Positions 32,038 to 43,019 of a stretch of DNA of 64,000 nt are shown here, one piece after another. The notes below the pieces were generated by a model, which did not search any database, was not told where the DNA came from, and saw only the letters and a program-made list of their open reading frames with translations. The translations under genes and the position numbers were made by a program. The stretch is from contig PUQB01000023.1 of assembly GCA_003024785.1 (NCBI GenBank), positions 819,316 to 883,315 of the forward strand. Reading direction: 5' to 3'. Origin of the DNA: Selaginella tamariscina (lineage: Eukaryota > Streptophyta > Lycopodiopsida > Selaginellales > Selaginellaceae). Position 1 is the stretch's first letter; each line of letters opens with the position of its first letter.

Positions 32038-32100
32038 TATCCAAATTTTTGAGATGCAGAGTTACTCTATATCCAAATTTTTGAGATGCAGAGTTTACTC
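32038..32100. repeat. Tandem duplication of about 32 bp
   Basis: ATATCCAAATTTTTGAGATG followed by CAGAGTTACTCT occurs twice back to back. A similar imperfect doubling (CTATCTTATTTCTTA) lies at 32158-32203. Confidence 0.75.
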
Positions 32101-32163
32101 TGCACGACATGCACATTATCTTCCAACACATTCTGCATGCCTGTATCACGAGAGACTTCTATC

Positions 32164-32831
32164 TTATTTCTTATCACGAAGACTTACTATCTTATTTCTT
32201 AACTTCCCGTGAGTATCAGAAGAGTTGCAAGCTCTGTTCTCAACCCTTCTGTGATTTCCTCTTGCCCCTGAAAATGATGGTCCGTCTATATGGACGCGAC
32301 TTATCGACTTCAATGGCTCACAGTATAAGTTTGCGGCCCCTAAAAGATTCAAGAACGTGAGCAGCAAGTAGCTCACCACGCATCTGTTGCTGGATTGTAG
32401 TACGCATTTCTCATACAACTTGACGGCTTCATGTGGCCTCTTTAGAGCTGTATACAAAGCACCCATGTGCTCCAAACTCTCATAGTCAGTGGTTCAGTGT
32501 GTGATGGCTTCTCCGCTAAGCTATAACATTATCTTAAGACCATAGTAAGTTTTACCTTAGCCATACAGAACACTACTTAGGCCTGCTCAATCCCTTCAAC
32601 GCCAGCATCTAAATCTCTTAAGATATGATAATTGGCCTCAATCAATGCTCCGCAACTTCATTCTGATCCCGTTTGCAGATACTGGAACAATTCTGAGTTT
32701 ATACGATACAACACAACCGGAAAGACCCACCTGAGTGGATGATCTGGTCTTGAAGACAGACCAGGTACCAAAATAGCCATCTTCTTCTTGAGTGGCAGTC
32801 TTATGACAGAGGGAAAATGTGTAGTCGCCAT
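32164..32831 (-). CDS. TPR-like gene or fragment, unrecognised
   Basis: A minus-strand ATG at 32831-32829 opens a short frame (MATTHFPSVIRLPLKKKM...) next to a head-to-head promoter. About 350 bp downstream is HMGALYTALKRPHEAVKLYEKC, a convincing TPR helix pair with the usual A-x-x-L-Y pattern. GT-AG introns of under 40 bp can be proposed (near 32395 and 32720) but I could not assemble one continuous frame between the exons. It may be a fast-decaying gene, or a real gene with sequence errors. TPRs mediate protein contacts; no further role can be inferred. Confidence 0.4.
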
Positions 32832-32847
32832 AACAAAACCCTAAAGA
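32832..32847. promoter_or_regulatory. 16-bp head-to-head intergenic spacer made of a telo-box
   Basis: The whole spacer between the minus-strand ATG (32831) and the OST3/6 ATG (32848) is AACAAAACCCTAAAGA, containing AAACCCTAAA, the plant telo-box found near starts of translation-machinery and housekeeping genes. Confidence 0.6.
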
Positions 32848-33854
32848 ATGGAGAAGGGGATGCTCGCATTGGCGCTAGTTGTGGTGACAACGGTAACGCT
32901 AGTTGCAACTGAAGGTGATGTTCGCGTTTCAGATCTGATTCGTCGGCAAGCAAATTCTAAAGATGGAATTATTGGCTTGGATGATAGCAGTAAATCTGCT
33001 GGCCGCTTCGGCCAATCGCCCGTACGGGCTGCTGGTCTTTTTCGATGCCTTGAACCTGAAGGAAATCTGAACTGAAGCTCAAAGAATTGAAAAATGAGTT
33101 TGGTTTGGTGGCAGGAACCTATACCAAGAGCAATGCAGGAGGTCCCGGAGAGTCCAAGGTGTTCTTTTGCTCTCTTGAGTTTCAAGAATCGCAGGCGAGC
33201 TTTGCAATGTTTGGTGTCAACTCTTTGCCTCATGTACGCTTTCTTCCGGCTGGCTCTGCTTTGCCAAGCGCTGCAGAAGCCATGGAGTTTGGCGATCTTG
33301 CTAGATCTGCCGAGGGAATGGCATCTTTCCTCGAGTCGAGGATCAAGCACAAGGTAGGACAGATAGAAAGGTCCCCTGTGTTATCTAAAATGCAGATTCT
33401 GTTTGTTGGTGTGGGATTGACAATGGTTGCTCCGTTGACCCTCAAGCACATGCTTGTTGCAAGGCCTCTGCAGAGCCCCAAACTTTGGTGCGTAGGCGCT
33501 CTCTTTGTTTATTTCTTCAGCGTTTCTGGTGGGATGCACAACATTATCCGGAAAATGCCTCTTTTCATGGCCGATAGGAAGAATCCTGGGAAGCTTGTCT
33601 TCTTTTATCAGGGGTCCGGAATGCAGTTGGGAGCTGAAGGCTTTGTGGTGGCTTATCTCTACACCGTGGTAGGTTTGATGCTTGCCTTCATCACGCACAT
33701 GCTTGTCATACTGAGATCCAAAGCCACGCACAGACTAGTCATGCTTGTAGGCTTGACACTGTGCTTCTGGTCAGTCAGGAAGGTTGTTTCACTGAACAAC
33801 TGGAAGACGGGTTACGGAGTCCATGCTTATCTACCAACGGGCTGGGGTCGTTAA
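32848..33854 (+). CDS. OST3: Oligosaccharyltransferase subunit OST3/OST6 family
   Basis: This ER-membrane subunit of the oligosaccharyltransferase complex helps N-glycosylate nascent proteins. A signal peptide (MLALALVVVTTVTLVA) is followed by a thioredoxin-like lumenal domain (RPYGLLVFFDALNLK, then ELKLKELKNEFG, then FGVNSLPHVRFLP). Four membrane segments follow in the last 170 residues (for example ILFVGVGLTMVAPL and LVMLVGLTLCFWSV), and the end is TGYGVHAYLPTGWG, typical of plant members. No CxxC is seen, as in other plant copies. The gene is intronless here. Two frame breaks within 70 bp (near 32995 and 33058) split the N-terminal part from the remaining 265 clean codons. TRM13 follows 61 bp downstream. 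Confidence 0.88.
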
Positions 33855-33915
33855 ATACATTATTGTTGTCCAATTTACCTATAAACCCTAATAAACATCC
33901 ATTGTGTCGCAATCC

Positions 33916-35480
33916 ATGGGCCGATGCAGCGTCTGGCTACCAAGAAGGGCAGGTACTGCGGAGGGGCAGATCTTCCTGGATCCAGGTAAGTGACTCTTCA
34001 TAAACGGCATGGTTAATGATCGTCCTGCATGCTGCAGTTATTGCGGCAACCATCAACCCTCTAAAGACAGAGTGGCATGCCCACTCGATCCTTCACAGTA
34101 AGTAGGGCATCTGTGCGTTATGTATGATAGGTTTTTTTTATTCCCGTTCATTTCTGCAGCACGGTCTCCAATGCCAAAGTTGATTCACACGTCCTCAAGT
34201 GCCCTGTTGCTAAGCTGATGCAATCACTCAAGCAATGTCCTTATTATAGTCCTGGCTTAAACGGCGGGAGCGATGAAGAAGACAATGAGACCAGCCGCAG
34301 CAATCGAGAAACAATTGAGTCACTGCCCAATGATGAGCTGGAGAAGCTGGTGAAGAAGATAAAGGTTGCACATGCAAGCTTTGCACCACTCGAGGACAAT
34401 TTTGTGAGGCCGGAGGCATGCTGCCACTGGCTCACCTCCCAAGTTGACAGGTCTGTCCAACAGCGTGCAATGCACATTTATGCTGACTGTAATAATGCAC
34501 AGGAGGCATCCACTCCAAGAGAAACATATAGTTCAGCAGGCCGCTATGCTGGGCAACCTGGAGCAGTTTGGGTTGTTGACAAGGCGAGGAGTGCGCAGCA
34601 AGAAAGGTACCAAGGAATCCTTTATTGAGTTTGGCGCTGGACGTGGATACTTGTCGCACATGCTTTCCGATTGCTATGCAGCTCACAATGTGGTTTTGGT
34701 GGAGCGTAGATCTTACAAGTTCAAGGTGGGGCAGATTTTCAAACCCTTGGACGCTGACTTTGCCGTTTGCAGGCGGATCGCACACTTCGCTACGCAACGG
34801 ATGTCTCACTGACGCGACTTCGGGTAGACAGTAAGTGCAGATAACTGTGGGGAAATCAGTTGTTGATTGTTGACAATTGCAGTAGAGGACCTGAGATTGG
34901 ATGCAGTGGAGGCCTTGGAAGGATGCACCAGCCTCGTAGCTGTTGGCAAGCACCTATGTGGTGCAGCTACAGGTCCCAAAGTAGCTTTCTCTATGACCGC
35001 CTCTAATGCCTTGTTATCAATGGCCAGATTTAACTTTGCGATGCGTGGTTGGAACTGCAGCTCCAGGTGTCGGCGTAGGCTTTGCGACGTGTTGTCACCA
35101 TCTTTGCCGGTGGAAGTCATACGTTAGTAAGTGGAAAATTCATTCCTTTTAAAGGCCAGGCAGTAACCTTGCCACGGCAGACAAAGATTACTTTAGGAGC
35201 CTGGGCTTCTCCAAGTTTGAATTCGAGGCAATATCGTGGTTGACGAGCTGGGCCGTTAGCGGTGGGGAATGGGATGAGTAAGTGGAACGATAGAGTGCGC
35301 TCACTTCTTTCTGACGTTTTCAACGCAGGAGGGCAGAGTTGGGGTTAAAGTGCAAGGAGCTAGTGGACATGGGGGGTTGCTTGGCTGCAGCAGAAAGGTA
35401 TGAGGGCCAAAATGGTGAGATATGTTGCTGCCCAAACGTCACCAGAGAACCGACTCATCATGGCAGCTCGGGGTCTTTAG
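33916..35480 (+). CDS. TRM13: tRNA 2'-O-methyltransferase TRM13 homolog
   Basis: TRM13 methylates the 2'-OH of nucleotide 4 of several tRNAs, using SAM. The N-terminal CHHC-type zinc region is present (RCSVWLP, then KKGRYCGGADLPG, then YCGNH), followed by a second CHHC finger (CPLDPSHTVSNAKVDSHVLKCP). The Rossmann SAM site is FIEFGAGRGYLSHML. Further family lines are ERRSYKFKADRTLRYA, AVGKHLCGAATDLTLRC and, at the end, SPENRLIMAARGL. At least seven exons are joined by introns of about 45-60 bp with GT-AG ends (for example 34972-35026). Two frame breaks occur, at 33940 (CC run) and 35371-35376 (six G). A telo-box lies at 33883-33890, 26 bp before the ATG. Confidence 0.9.
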
Positions 35481-35525
35481 AGAATTGCACTATTTTTCAA
35501 TGTTATTTGTCCATTTAACAAAACC

Positions 35526-36226
35526 TCATTCCTGCCGCTCCAACTCTGCCATTCGTTCGATTATAGCCTGCACACCAAATGTCTGAATAATCCTCACCAA
35601 CACTCAGATTCAAAAACAAACCTTTTTGCTAGTTTCTTGTAATTCACCTGCAAGAATGAACTCGTCTAGAATCAGGTATACCTGCAATGACAAAAAAGTG
35701 TTTTGAGTAGCAGTAGTACGGAAGAGAATATGCCTGCCTTATGGAAATTAAAGACAAGATCAAGCTCGCAGACGTTACTGAAGAAATGATCCAGAATCTC
35801 AACAAAGAGATGTATGCTTTCCAGATAGGCCAATTCGTTATCAGTTATGTCGACGCACATGGAGAAGAAGAGACCAGCGTAGCGGCGGTAGATCACCTTG
35901 TGGGTGCGGAACTGCAAAATAAGCGAATCTGAATGCCAGACGCCCATTTTCTAAAGAAACTCACCTCCACAAAATTGGTGAACTTGGGATCGCGGTTGAC
36001 CACCAGTCTGTGCACCTGAAAATGAAAAGCGTATCAGAGCCTGACAGGGAGCTTGATTCACTTCACCTCGTACTGAAGCTTCTGTTTCTCTGAGTCTTCG
36101 AGAGGAACATAGTACTTGGCAAGCCGAGTCTTGCCCTGCCTGTTCTGCAGTAGGATGAACCTGATCTGCAACACACACGATAGACACTCTTAGTTTCTAA
36201 GCCAACCGCGCATGCTCACTCACCAT
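35526..36226 (-). CDS. AP2S: AP-2 complex subunit sigma
   Basis: The small sigma chain of the AP-2 adaptor binds dileucine cargo signals and stabilises the clathrin adaptor core at the plasma membrane. Six exons give a full protein of about 142 residues with no break: [19 protein letters not shown], then [18 protein letters not shown], then [19 protein letters not shown], then [20 protein letters not shown] and a C-terminal [11 protein letters not shown]. Coding exons lie at 36224-36226, 36067-36165, 35965-36015, 35738-35911, 35622-35681 and 35526-35567. The first coding exon is the ATG alone. The intron after exon 4 starts with GC (35737-35736), a GC-AG intron. It is divergent from SPF27. 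Confidence 0.95.
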
Positions 36227-36266
36227 GGTCGCTGCTAGGGTTATCCAAATTTAGGGTCTGGTGGAT
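36227..36266. promoter_or_regulatory. 40-bp bidirectional promoter between AP2S and SPF27
   Basis: The two ATGs face apart with 40 bp between. The spacer carries CTAGGGTTA (about 36236) and ATTTAGGGTC (about 36249), two telo-box-like words. There is no TATA box. Confidence 0.55.
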
Positions 36267-37140
36267 ATGGAGGTGGGTCCAAGTTTGCGCGCTCCTGTCG
36301 GTGCAGTCCTGGTTGATGCGCTGCCTTATGTAGATCACCACTATGCAGATCCGCAGATCAAGGTGGAAGTGGAGCGGCTCATCGATGAAGAAATGAGCAG
36401 AAGCAGCAAGCGCCCTGCCGACTTCTTGCGCGACTTACCTCCGCTTCCTAATCTTCATCAGGTATAATAGGGCTGTATCTAGTATATTTTTGTCATCCAC
36501 TTCGTGACAGGAAGAATGTCCCATGGTTGCCAAGGCACTGGAGCGGCTACGAGCAGGAAGGCCGCCCTTGACTTTGGACATGTCACGTTACGGTATGCAG
36601 GTTCCTCCCGTCGGCAAGCGCAACGACTTGTACGAGTGGGATAGCTATTTGCGCAATGCCAAGGCCCAGCTCCAGTATCAGAACATCAAGTGCGTTTTTT
36701 TTTTGTCTTGTTGTCTTTGTCCAAACTAATTTACGTTGCAGGCATGAAAACCTTGAACTGATGCTCCAGTACAATGCTAATATTTGGCGCGCCCACAATC
36801 AACGTTTGGAAGCCTTTAACTCAAGGTACGGGTCTTGCTTCCTCTATTCCTCTGTCACTCAGCTGTGCTTGGCCCAGGCTGCACACTATCTCGCAGGGTT
36901 TCACGCAGGAGATTGAGTCATTGAACCGCGAGCGCAAATTGAATCAGGTTTGTCGCTTAGTTGTTTGCTTCCTGGTTTCACTGACGGGAGGGCTAATGTC
37001 ATCAGCAAGCAGCTGACGCTGTTCTGAGCCATCTTAAGTCGCAATGGAGAGAGTTATGTCGGAAGAACATCAACATTGAAATGGCGTGCGTGCAGCTCGA
37101 ATGCGAAGTCGAGAATCTTCGGCAACAAATTAGTCAGTAG
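36267..37140 (+). CDS. SPF27: Pre-mRNA-splicing factor SPF27 (BCAS2/MOS4) homolog
   Basis: SPF27 is a core subunit of the Prp19 (NineTeen) complex, which activates the spliceosome; the Arabidopsis homolog MOS4 is also needed for innate immunity. Five exons give a complete protein of about 210 residues: VLVDALPYVDHHYADP, then VEVERLIDEEM, then MSRYGMQVPPVGKRNDLYEW, then HENLELMLQYNANIWRAHNQ, then a coiled coil ending ENLRQQISQ. Exons: 36267-36461, 36511-36689, 36742-36825, 36878-36947 and 37006-37140. The acceptor at 36878 (CCCAG) is preferred over the later GCAG because it keeps the frame. All introns are about 50-60 bp. No break is seen. Confidence 0.92.
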
Positions 37141-37365
37141 AGTCGGCTGTGATATTAATGTAATGGGAACTGGTTCTTGGTGCTGTCAGGCAACACACAA
37201 GCATGCCTTTGATAACCAGTACCTTTGTTATGAGTTGCCTCTTCCATTCCATGCCATTGGGCAAACGTGAGCTCTCCGCTCCACAGTTTGCTATCGTTAT
37301 GCAGCTGCTCAGTTGCTTCTTCAGGCCCTTAAAACGTAAAAATATATAGAAATAATTGCACAATC

Positions 37366-38843
37366 CTAACAAGCTCCCAGGCCTAGAGACTTGGGCCTCA
37401 TTCGGGGCAGCAGAGGCTGTCTCATCCCCTGCCCGTTTCTACCCAAACCAGAACCCTCTACAAATCCCATCTTGGCAAGCATTCGAGAGCCAAAGCCTTT
37501 GGTATGAGCCTCGAACGTACCAATTGGCCCATCGCCTTTACTGGAGAGAGCAGCAGGAACGGCTACCACTAGGCTATCATCGTCTGCTTTGATATGACCG
37601 CTTGCAATGAAGCTCGGCGGGTCCTTGTTGCCATCTTTCGATCTTGTCTTCTTGCTGGTTTTACATCCCGTCAAGCCATGTCTTTTCCGTCTAACCTCAG
37701 CTCCTTTTACTGGGATAACCCCGAGCAGCTGTGGAAGAGATAACAGTATTATGGTCAGTTGAAAGCGGTAAAACGGCTACCTTCAGCAGACGTTCGTTGT
37801 CCACGCCTTCTGGCAAAGCGGTGTGTCCAGTGCGTGTAACTGTTGGAAACCTGCAATGCACACAAATGAGTTTGTACCCCAAGCCAACAGATCAACCCTG
37901 AGCTAACCGTTTCTTTCCAGATCCTTGAGACCCAATCTTTAAGCGGTAAGTGGCTGCAAGCTTGCTTACCTGCTTAAAAAGCACAACTCAATCTTGAATC
38001 AGAAAAAAAGAACGACTTACAATTGCCAAATCTCTGTTTTTCATGGGTTGCAGGGCCAACATGTCACAGCTACTGATGACCATACTTTCAAACATCTGTT
38101 GCATGGAAAGTCAGTGATGATGTAAAGATGCACCTGCTCGATGAATACCATGTTCACGTTTTCAAGATCAACACCCCGACACAATGCCCTCGCCCTCCGC
38201 TTCTCTCGGATCCTCTCTCTCCGATGCTGCTTCTTTTGTCCTGGCATTGCAACAGAGAGTTAATATCATCAAGAAATAAACTAACGACTTGTCGCCAACC
38301 AACAACTCCCTTCTGCCAGTGATCCTTAGGCCTCTTCTTCCTTGAGCTGGGATTATGCTCCAGAAATGATGGTTCAACAACCACTGGAGCTTTTCCGTTC
38401 AAGTCCACAACCCCATCTGAACTGTAGCAAGACTCAACTTCCGTTTCAAGCAACATAAGCTCAATGTCACTTAGAAGCGGATCCTCCGCATCTGCGCACT
38501 GCGAGGGAGCCAACTCATCAATTGAGAGTCCATCGTCAAGGTTGCCAGCGTAATCCTCCGCAAGCTCAGAGTCCACACTGGAGCTATCAAATCCATCATT
38601 GTCCGAGGAGGAGAGTGATGCAGGAATACTTTCGACGAGCGGCTGCTTGTCCACGAAAATTGAAGGTTGAGCAGGACCAACAACCTGGACTTGTTCATTT
38701 AAAAGCTGCCCGTTCCTTACTGCAGACAGGAGGGCAACAAGTTAAAGAGGCGAGGAAGATGATGCAACCTTACTAGACTTCCGTTCGCTCAGCCAGCCGC
38801 CCTCCAAGAAGAGCGCGCCACGCCTCTGCCGACGGCGAGGCAT
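37366..38843 (-). CDS. R3H and G-patch domain protein (SQS1-like)
   Basis: A predicted RNA-processing factor. The N-terminus is basic (MPRRRQRRGALFLEGG), then a long acidic Ser/Asp region. A conserved Arg/Lys-rich line, KRRARALCRGVDLENVNM, leads into an R3H domain (SSCDMLALQPMKNRDLAIV, then YRLKIGSQGSGKKRF, then TRTGHTALP), which binds single-stranded nucleic acid. A C-terminal G-patch follows (GFGSRMLAKMGFVEGSGLGR), which in this family activates DEAH-box helicases such as Prp43. The order matches plant relatives of yeast Sqs1/Pfa1. Introns of about 50-60 bp, all GT-AG; the frame is intact through all exons. ATG at 38843-38841. Confidence 0.85.
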
Positions 38844-38919
38844 ATAGGATTAGGGCACCACAATTCTGGCCAATAGCCGACTTGGTAAGTGGAGAGGAAT
38901 CTTTATCATGATATAGTCG

Positions 38920-39325
38920 GTGGTGGCAAGGGAAATATATAGAACATTGCTCTCTCTGCTTTGTGTTAAGTGCGGTGAGATGAAGAAGATGGTATTAGCA
39001 ATGTTGTTTGATTGCAATGCTAGGCGTGAAAGCTATCCAAGGCCCGGAAGACAATGGAGCAAAGAGGCGTGTCCGACGCCAAGCAACGCATCACAGCAGT
39101 GGTGGTTCTCTTCATATGGTTCCGGAAGTGGAAGTAGCAGCGGCCCTGGGAGTGGCAGTGGCTATGGTTTTGGATACGGTGGTGTCCTGGTGGTGGTAGC
39201 GGCTATGGTTATGGTTATGGATCCAGTTCCGGTGTTGGATATGGATTTGGTAGCGGCTCAGTGCCAGGACAAGGCAGCACCAGCCAAGACGAATCTCACT
39301 ACGGCCGAGCTGGCCCACTTCCACC
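38920..39325 (+). CDS. Glycine-rich protein, frame broken
   Basis: The frame gives a Gly/Ser/Tyr-rich low-complexity stretch: YGSGSGSSSGPGSGSGYG, then after a one-base break near 39183 GGGSGYGYGYGSSSGVGYG, ending in GRAGPLPPL and a stop near 39326. Plant glycine-rich proteins of this kind are wall-associated or RNA-binding, but with no signal peptide or RRM visible the class is open. The upstream exon structure (from an ATG near 38978, MKKMVLAM...) is uncertain. Adding one G in the GG run at 39183 would join the two halves into one composition, so they probably belong together. Confidence 0.5.
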
Positions 39326-39476
39326 TCTTTGACGTGTGCTTAGTATGTTGTATTACGTTTGAATCTTAATATTAGACTTGCTTTTACGATCGTCCCCCCA
39401 ACCGAACGCCTCGTGACTTTCTCTACATTCGTGCAGAGTTGTTCGTCGATCGAAGTGATGACAACATTTTCTTCTA

Positions 39477-39578
39477 ATTGATGTTTTAATTAGATAATCG
39501 ATGTGCAAAAAACCATCAATTAGATAGTTGATGTGCAAAAAAACATCAATCAGATAATCGATGTGTGCAAAAAACAAA
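39477..39578. repeat. Three-unit minisatellite
   Basis: Three imperfect copies of an approximately 32-bp unit (CATCAATTAGATA, then TCGATGTGCAAAAAA) lie between the glycine-rich gene and the 3' end of the ankyrin gene and slightly overlap the latter's stop codon region. Confidence 0.75.
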
Positions 39579-40073
39579 AAGGAAGTTTACTACTTGTTAA
39601 TAAAAGTTGTACGACCCTACTGTGTTGCTGATAGATGGCCTTGTCGAGGGGTGTATGGCCGTCAGAATCGACAATCCCTGCATCAGCTCCATTATCAACA
39701 AGTAGGCGAACGATGTCAAAGTGCCCTGCGTAGGCTGCCCTATGGAGGCTGGTTGCCTTGCCCAACTTGGTCTGAGCATCCACTTTGGCCCCGTGCTGAA
39801 ACTCAATCTCAATTATTCCATCAGTCATCAACCAATCTAGGACATCTAGGCTACCTGGAGCAGTAATCGGCAGGCTTCCAAGTGACCATTACGCGCCGCA
39901 TAGTGCAGAGGAGTGTAGGCAGCACCTGGGCCACCTTGCACACAGGCTCCTTTCTCCAGAAGCTGCTTCATCTTGTTCAGGTTACCCGAGTGTGCAGCCC
40001 CTGCTAAACTTCTTGTAAACTCCATTTCTTCCAGCGATTCTGCTCCTACCTTGCTACAGCTGCAGCGGGCCAT
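39550..40073 (-). CDS. Ankyrin-repeat protein, ANKRD39-like
   Basis: A small soluble ankyrin protein with two exons (40073-39855 and 39795-39550). It starts with a short Cys-containing head and LEEMEFTRSLAGAAHSG, which matches the unusual opening of ANKRD39 proteins. Four ankyrin repeats follow, each with TPLHYAARNGHLEACRLLL-like pattern (the third with TSLHRAAYAGH, the fourth with TPLDKAIYQQH). Ankyrins bind partner proteins; the target is unknown in plants. The 59-bp intron is GT-AG. Only 33 bp separate its ATG from the stop codon of COG6 upstream on the same strand. Confidence 0.85.
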
Positions 40074-40106
40074 ATATATACCTATACCTAGACTACGACC
40101 TGGCCC

Positions 40107-41591
40107 TTAAATACCCAGAATAGTTTTCATCTGCTGGGGTGTGTGACGAAATAAGGACCTCTGCTCTACAGCCGCATGGCTGTATATGAGCTCGTAAGCA
40201 TTGGCTAGTTGCTTAGCCACGCCAATGCAAGCTTCATTCCTGAGTCGGGTGTCTTGAAGCTGACTGAACTCCGCCACCGCACCTTCACTGACGAGCTTGA
40301 GGAATATCTTCAGACTCTCTACATGATTTACCTCTTGCTGTCCGTCAACTCCCGCCCCAGTCTTGAGAAATGACACTCTCCTACAGAGGTTGCATTTGTC
40401 AAGGACGAGCACTACTTCGTGCTCCACGATTGCGCCCATGTACGCTTCGATGGAGGTCTCAAGCGACTTAACATAGATTGAGGCAGCAGAGTACGATACT
40501 AGTGGTTGCCTGATAGCCGACAGACAGTTTATCAAGAAAATCTTTCGGAGGCTGGCCAGTTCCTGCGGACTTCCCAGGTCAGTCTCCTAGTCTACGATCA
40601 TTTCACTTACCCCTCCAGTCGCGATTGCAATGTTATCAAGTGAAGTGGTTCTTCTGGCACCAACAAGTCCTTTGCCAGGGCCATTATCCAGTGTCAGGCT
40701 GTTCAATCGTCTGACCGACTGGTTCGAGCCAAACGCTTCTGCTGCTCGCTCACACATCTACAACTCAAATTGTCAGTTGAAACCATGATGACTTCTATGA
40801 GGTGGGATCATACCAAGATGATTGGGTCGATAAGAGCTGCAACGACAGGCTTGAAGTCGGGCTTACTGCCGCCTGCAGGAACCATCACTCTGTTGTGGGT
40901 CTCTGTCAACTCAGTCAGCACTGACACCGCTTCTGCAACTGCTGGAGGAGGAGAGAGGTCGCCAGGAACCGGAGGTGGGTACCGCAAAAGCTTGTCTCCT
41001 CGCGTTTTCAGAATGTCAAAGAATGTTTGCTCTGCAGCAATTTTCACGTCTCTTAGCGTAGTCGATAGGTCGGCACTACCTCCCAGTAACTCGGAAATCT
41101 TGATGGATATCGGATTCGTGAGGGAATATTGCAAAACAGCATAAGACACGACTTACCATGTAGCTGTAGAAGCTCAGAAGATTGCACAGCTTGTAAGACA
41201 TCAAAAGACCTGGCTGCGACTGCAGAACTTGCTCCACTCGCACCTTAAACGGACGACAGACTCCTTGAAATATACGGTCCATGACAAAGAGTACCGATTC
41301 ATCGGTCCCCTTAGAAAGCCAATCCCCCGTAACATCTGGACAAAACAACGATAATACCAGCTCCCGCTCTGACGCCAAAGCCTGCATGCCGCATACGGAC
41401 AGTTCAACAACTTAATGGCAGAGAGAAGCTGGTATACCTGATGTAACCAACCTAACATATCACCAACGTATCTAAGCGGATCGTGGGCATGCACTTCTAT
41501 AGGCCTCGGCATACCCCCTGGTCCCCCCGCGTAAGCGCGCTTATGAAGCGCCTAAACAGTGCGTTGTGTCGAGTAGTTGCCACCTGAAGGC

Positions 41592-41640
<49 letters not shown>

Positions 41641-42692
41641 GTATATGAATAGAAGGGAGAAACGTAAACTCATAGGCTCATACCTCCTCAGCACAGTATT
41701 TGAAGAGCACTGGCCGTTCCTTCAAGCATTTGGACGCTGTTTTCAGGAGGTCACTGATGTCAGGTTGATCGTTATCGCTTAGTTCCCGGCATTCAGCTTG
41801 CACCCATCTGGAGGAAGAAAAAATTAAAAAAAATAAAAATAAAAATAAAAATAAAAACAGAAAAGGAAGTGTTGTAAACAGAGACGAAGACAAAACAATC
41901 ACCTGCAAAGGCGTTCATATGCACCTTCTTGATACACTGCCATCATATCCATGAGCTCCAGTCCTGCTCGCTGTACAAAACAAAACAATACAGAAGCTCA
42001 CAAAAGTATGAAATTATAACGTGCCTGGTGGTGCGTTCGGAGCAGAACTTTGCAATTCGCATGAATCTCTTGAACACGGGACAAGGCTTTGAAGAAGTTC
42101 TGACTGATGTCCTCTTCCCTCAAAGCATATACCTGGCGGGTCCTGCATAAATACACCAAGAAAGAGGAAAGGAGCAGCACTGGGATACCTCTTCTGGAGA
42201 AAGCTGGTAGTTGTGAAGAAAAGACGATACAATCTGCTGACGCTGCTTGTTGTTGTCCAGATCTAGTCTAAGCTTTTCAGTAGTGACAACAACTTCTCCT
42301 GTGGCTGCACTGCAGTTGATCAAGGATCTGGCGATTCTGCATAGAGCGGATCAGATTGACGCAAAGGAGAATGTAATGCATCTACCTGTCACAGGAATCT
42401 GCCAGGCCCGCGACTTGGAGCTCCACAGCCTCAAGTGCCTGCAGTACGTGTGAGATCTAAAGGGACCTGATGTGGGCAATACCTCGTGTACAGCTGCTGA
42501 AGCTCTGAGGAATTCGTCGTTGATGGAGAGGCCACGTTTCTCGATGGTGGCCTGCAGATTTCGCCTTGCATGTGGCGTGTTGTCAGCATACAAAGTGGAG
42601 AGCGTTGCCAGAGAAACGAGCACGTCTGGAGAATCGGTGCGCGTCTCCTGCACCTTCTTCAACTTTCTGGCCAGTCCAGGCGCCAGTGCCAT
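40107..42692 (-). CDS. COG6: Conserved oligomeric Golgi complex subunit 6
   Basis: COG6 is a lobe-B subunit of the COG tether for retrograde intra-Golgi vesicles. The start [19 protein letters not shown] and the end [12 protein letters not shown] match plant COG6. Between lie [20 protein letters not shown], then [20 protein letters not shown], then [14 protein letters not shown], then [16 protein letters not shown], then [20 protein letters not shown], then [17 protein letters not shown]. At least nine exons with GT-AG introns. One frame break lies in a six-G run (minus strand, 41523-41528) where seven would keep the frame. One intron carries a long (AT)n tract and the next an AAAAAT-type run. 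Overall size (about 640 residues) fits the family. Confidence 0.92.
41594..41634. repeat. (AT)n microsatellite in a COG6 intron
   Basis: About 20 uninterrupted AT units followed by GTATATGTATATG. It lies between the two exons encoding the conserved [16 protein letters not shown] junction. Confidence 0.95.
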
Positions 42693-43019
42693 AGCTGCTG
42701 CGTTTGCCCTAGATGTGTTCGAACGCCTACTTTAACCAGCTGGGATTGTACGGTTTGCATTACACGATGTGACGGCAGTAGAATTTCTTTTATGGTTTTT
42801 ATTTTATATTTATATTTGTTTTTTCCTTTTTCTTTTGTTTTTGTGATCTGATTGCTTTGTTGTTGGCTATGGCGACTGGTGTGGACTGTGCCCTTAGGTG
42901 TTGAGAGTGGAATCGAGGTAGATCTGAGCTCGGGTCAGTGAGGAAGTCTTCCTAAGTAAGAAAAATATGGGGGCAGCTAAAGTGAGAAGAGGAGGATGAA
43001 TGTCGAGATGAAATGAGGC

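Noticed and set aside
32990-33060. An intron in OST3/6 (GT at 32989 to AG at 33058)
   Set aside because: The putative intron encodes the conserved RPYGLLVFFDALNLK line, and splicing it out leads to a stop. Two frame breaks fit better.
36826-36896. A frame break in SPF27 between exons 3 and 4
   Set aside because: Using the earlier acceptor CCCAG at 36873-36877 gives a clean frame with the expected coiled-coil residues, so no break is needed.
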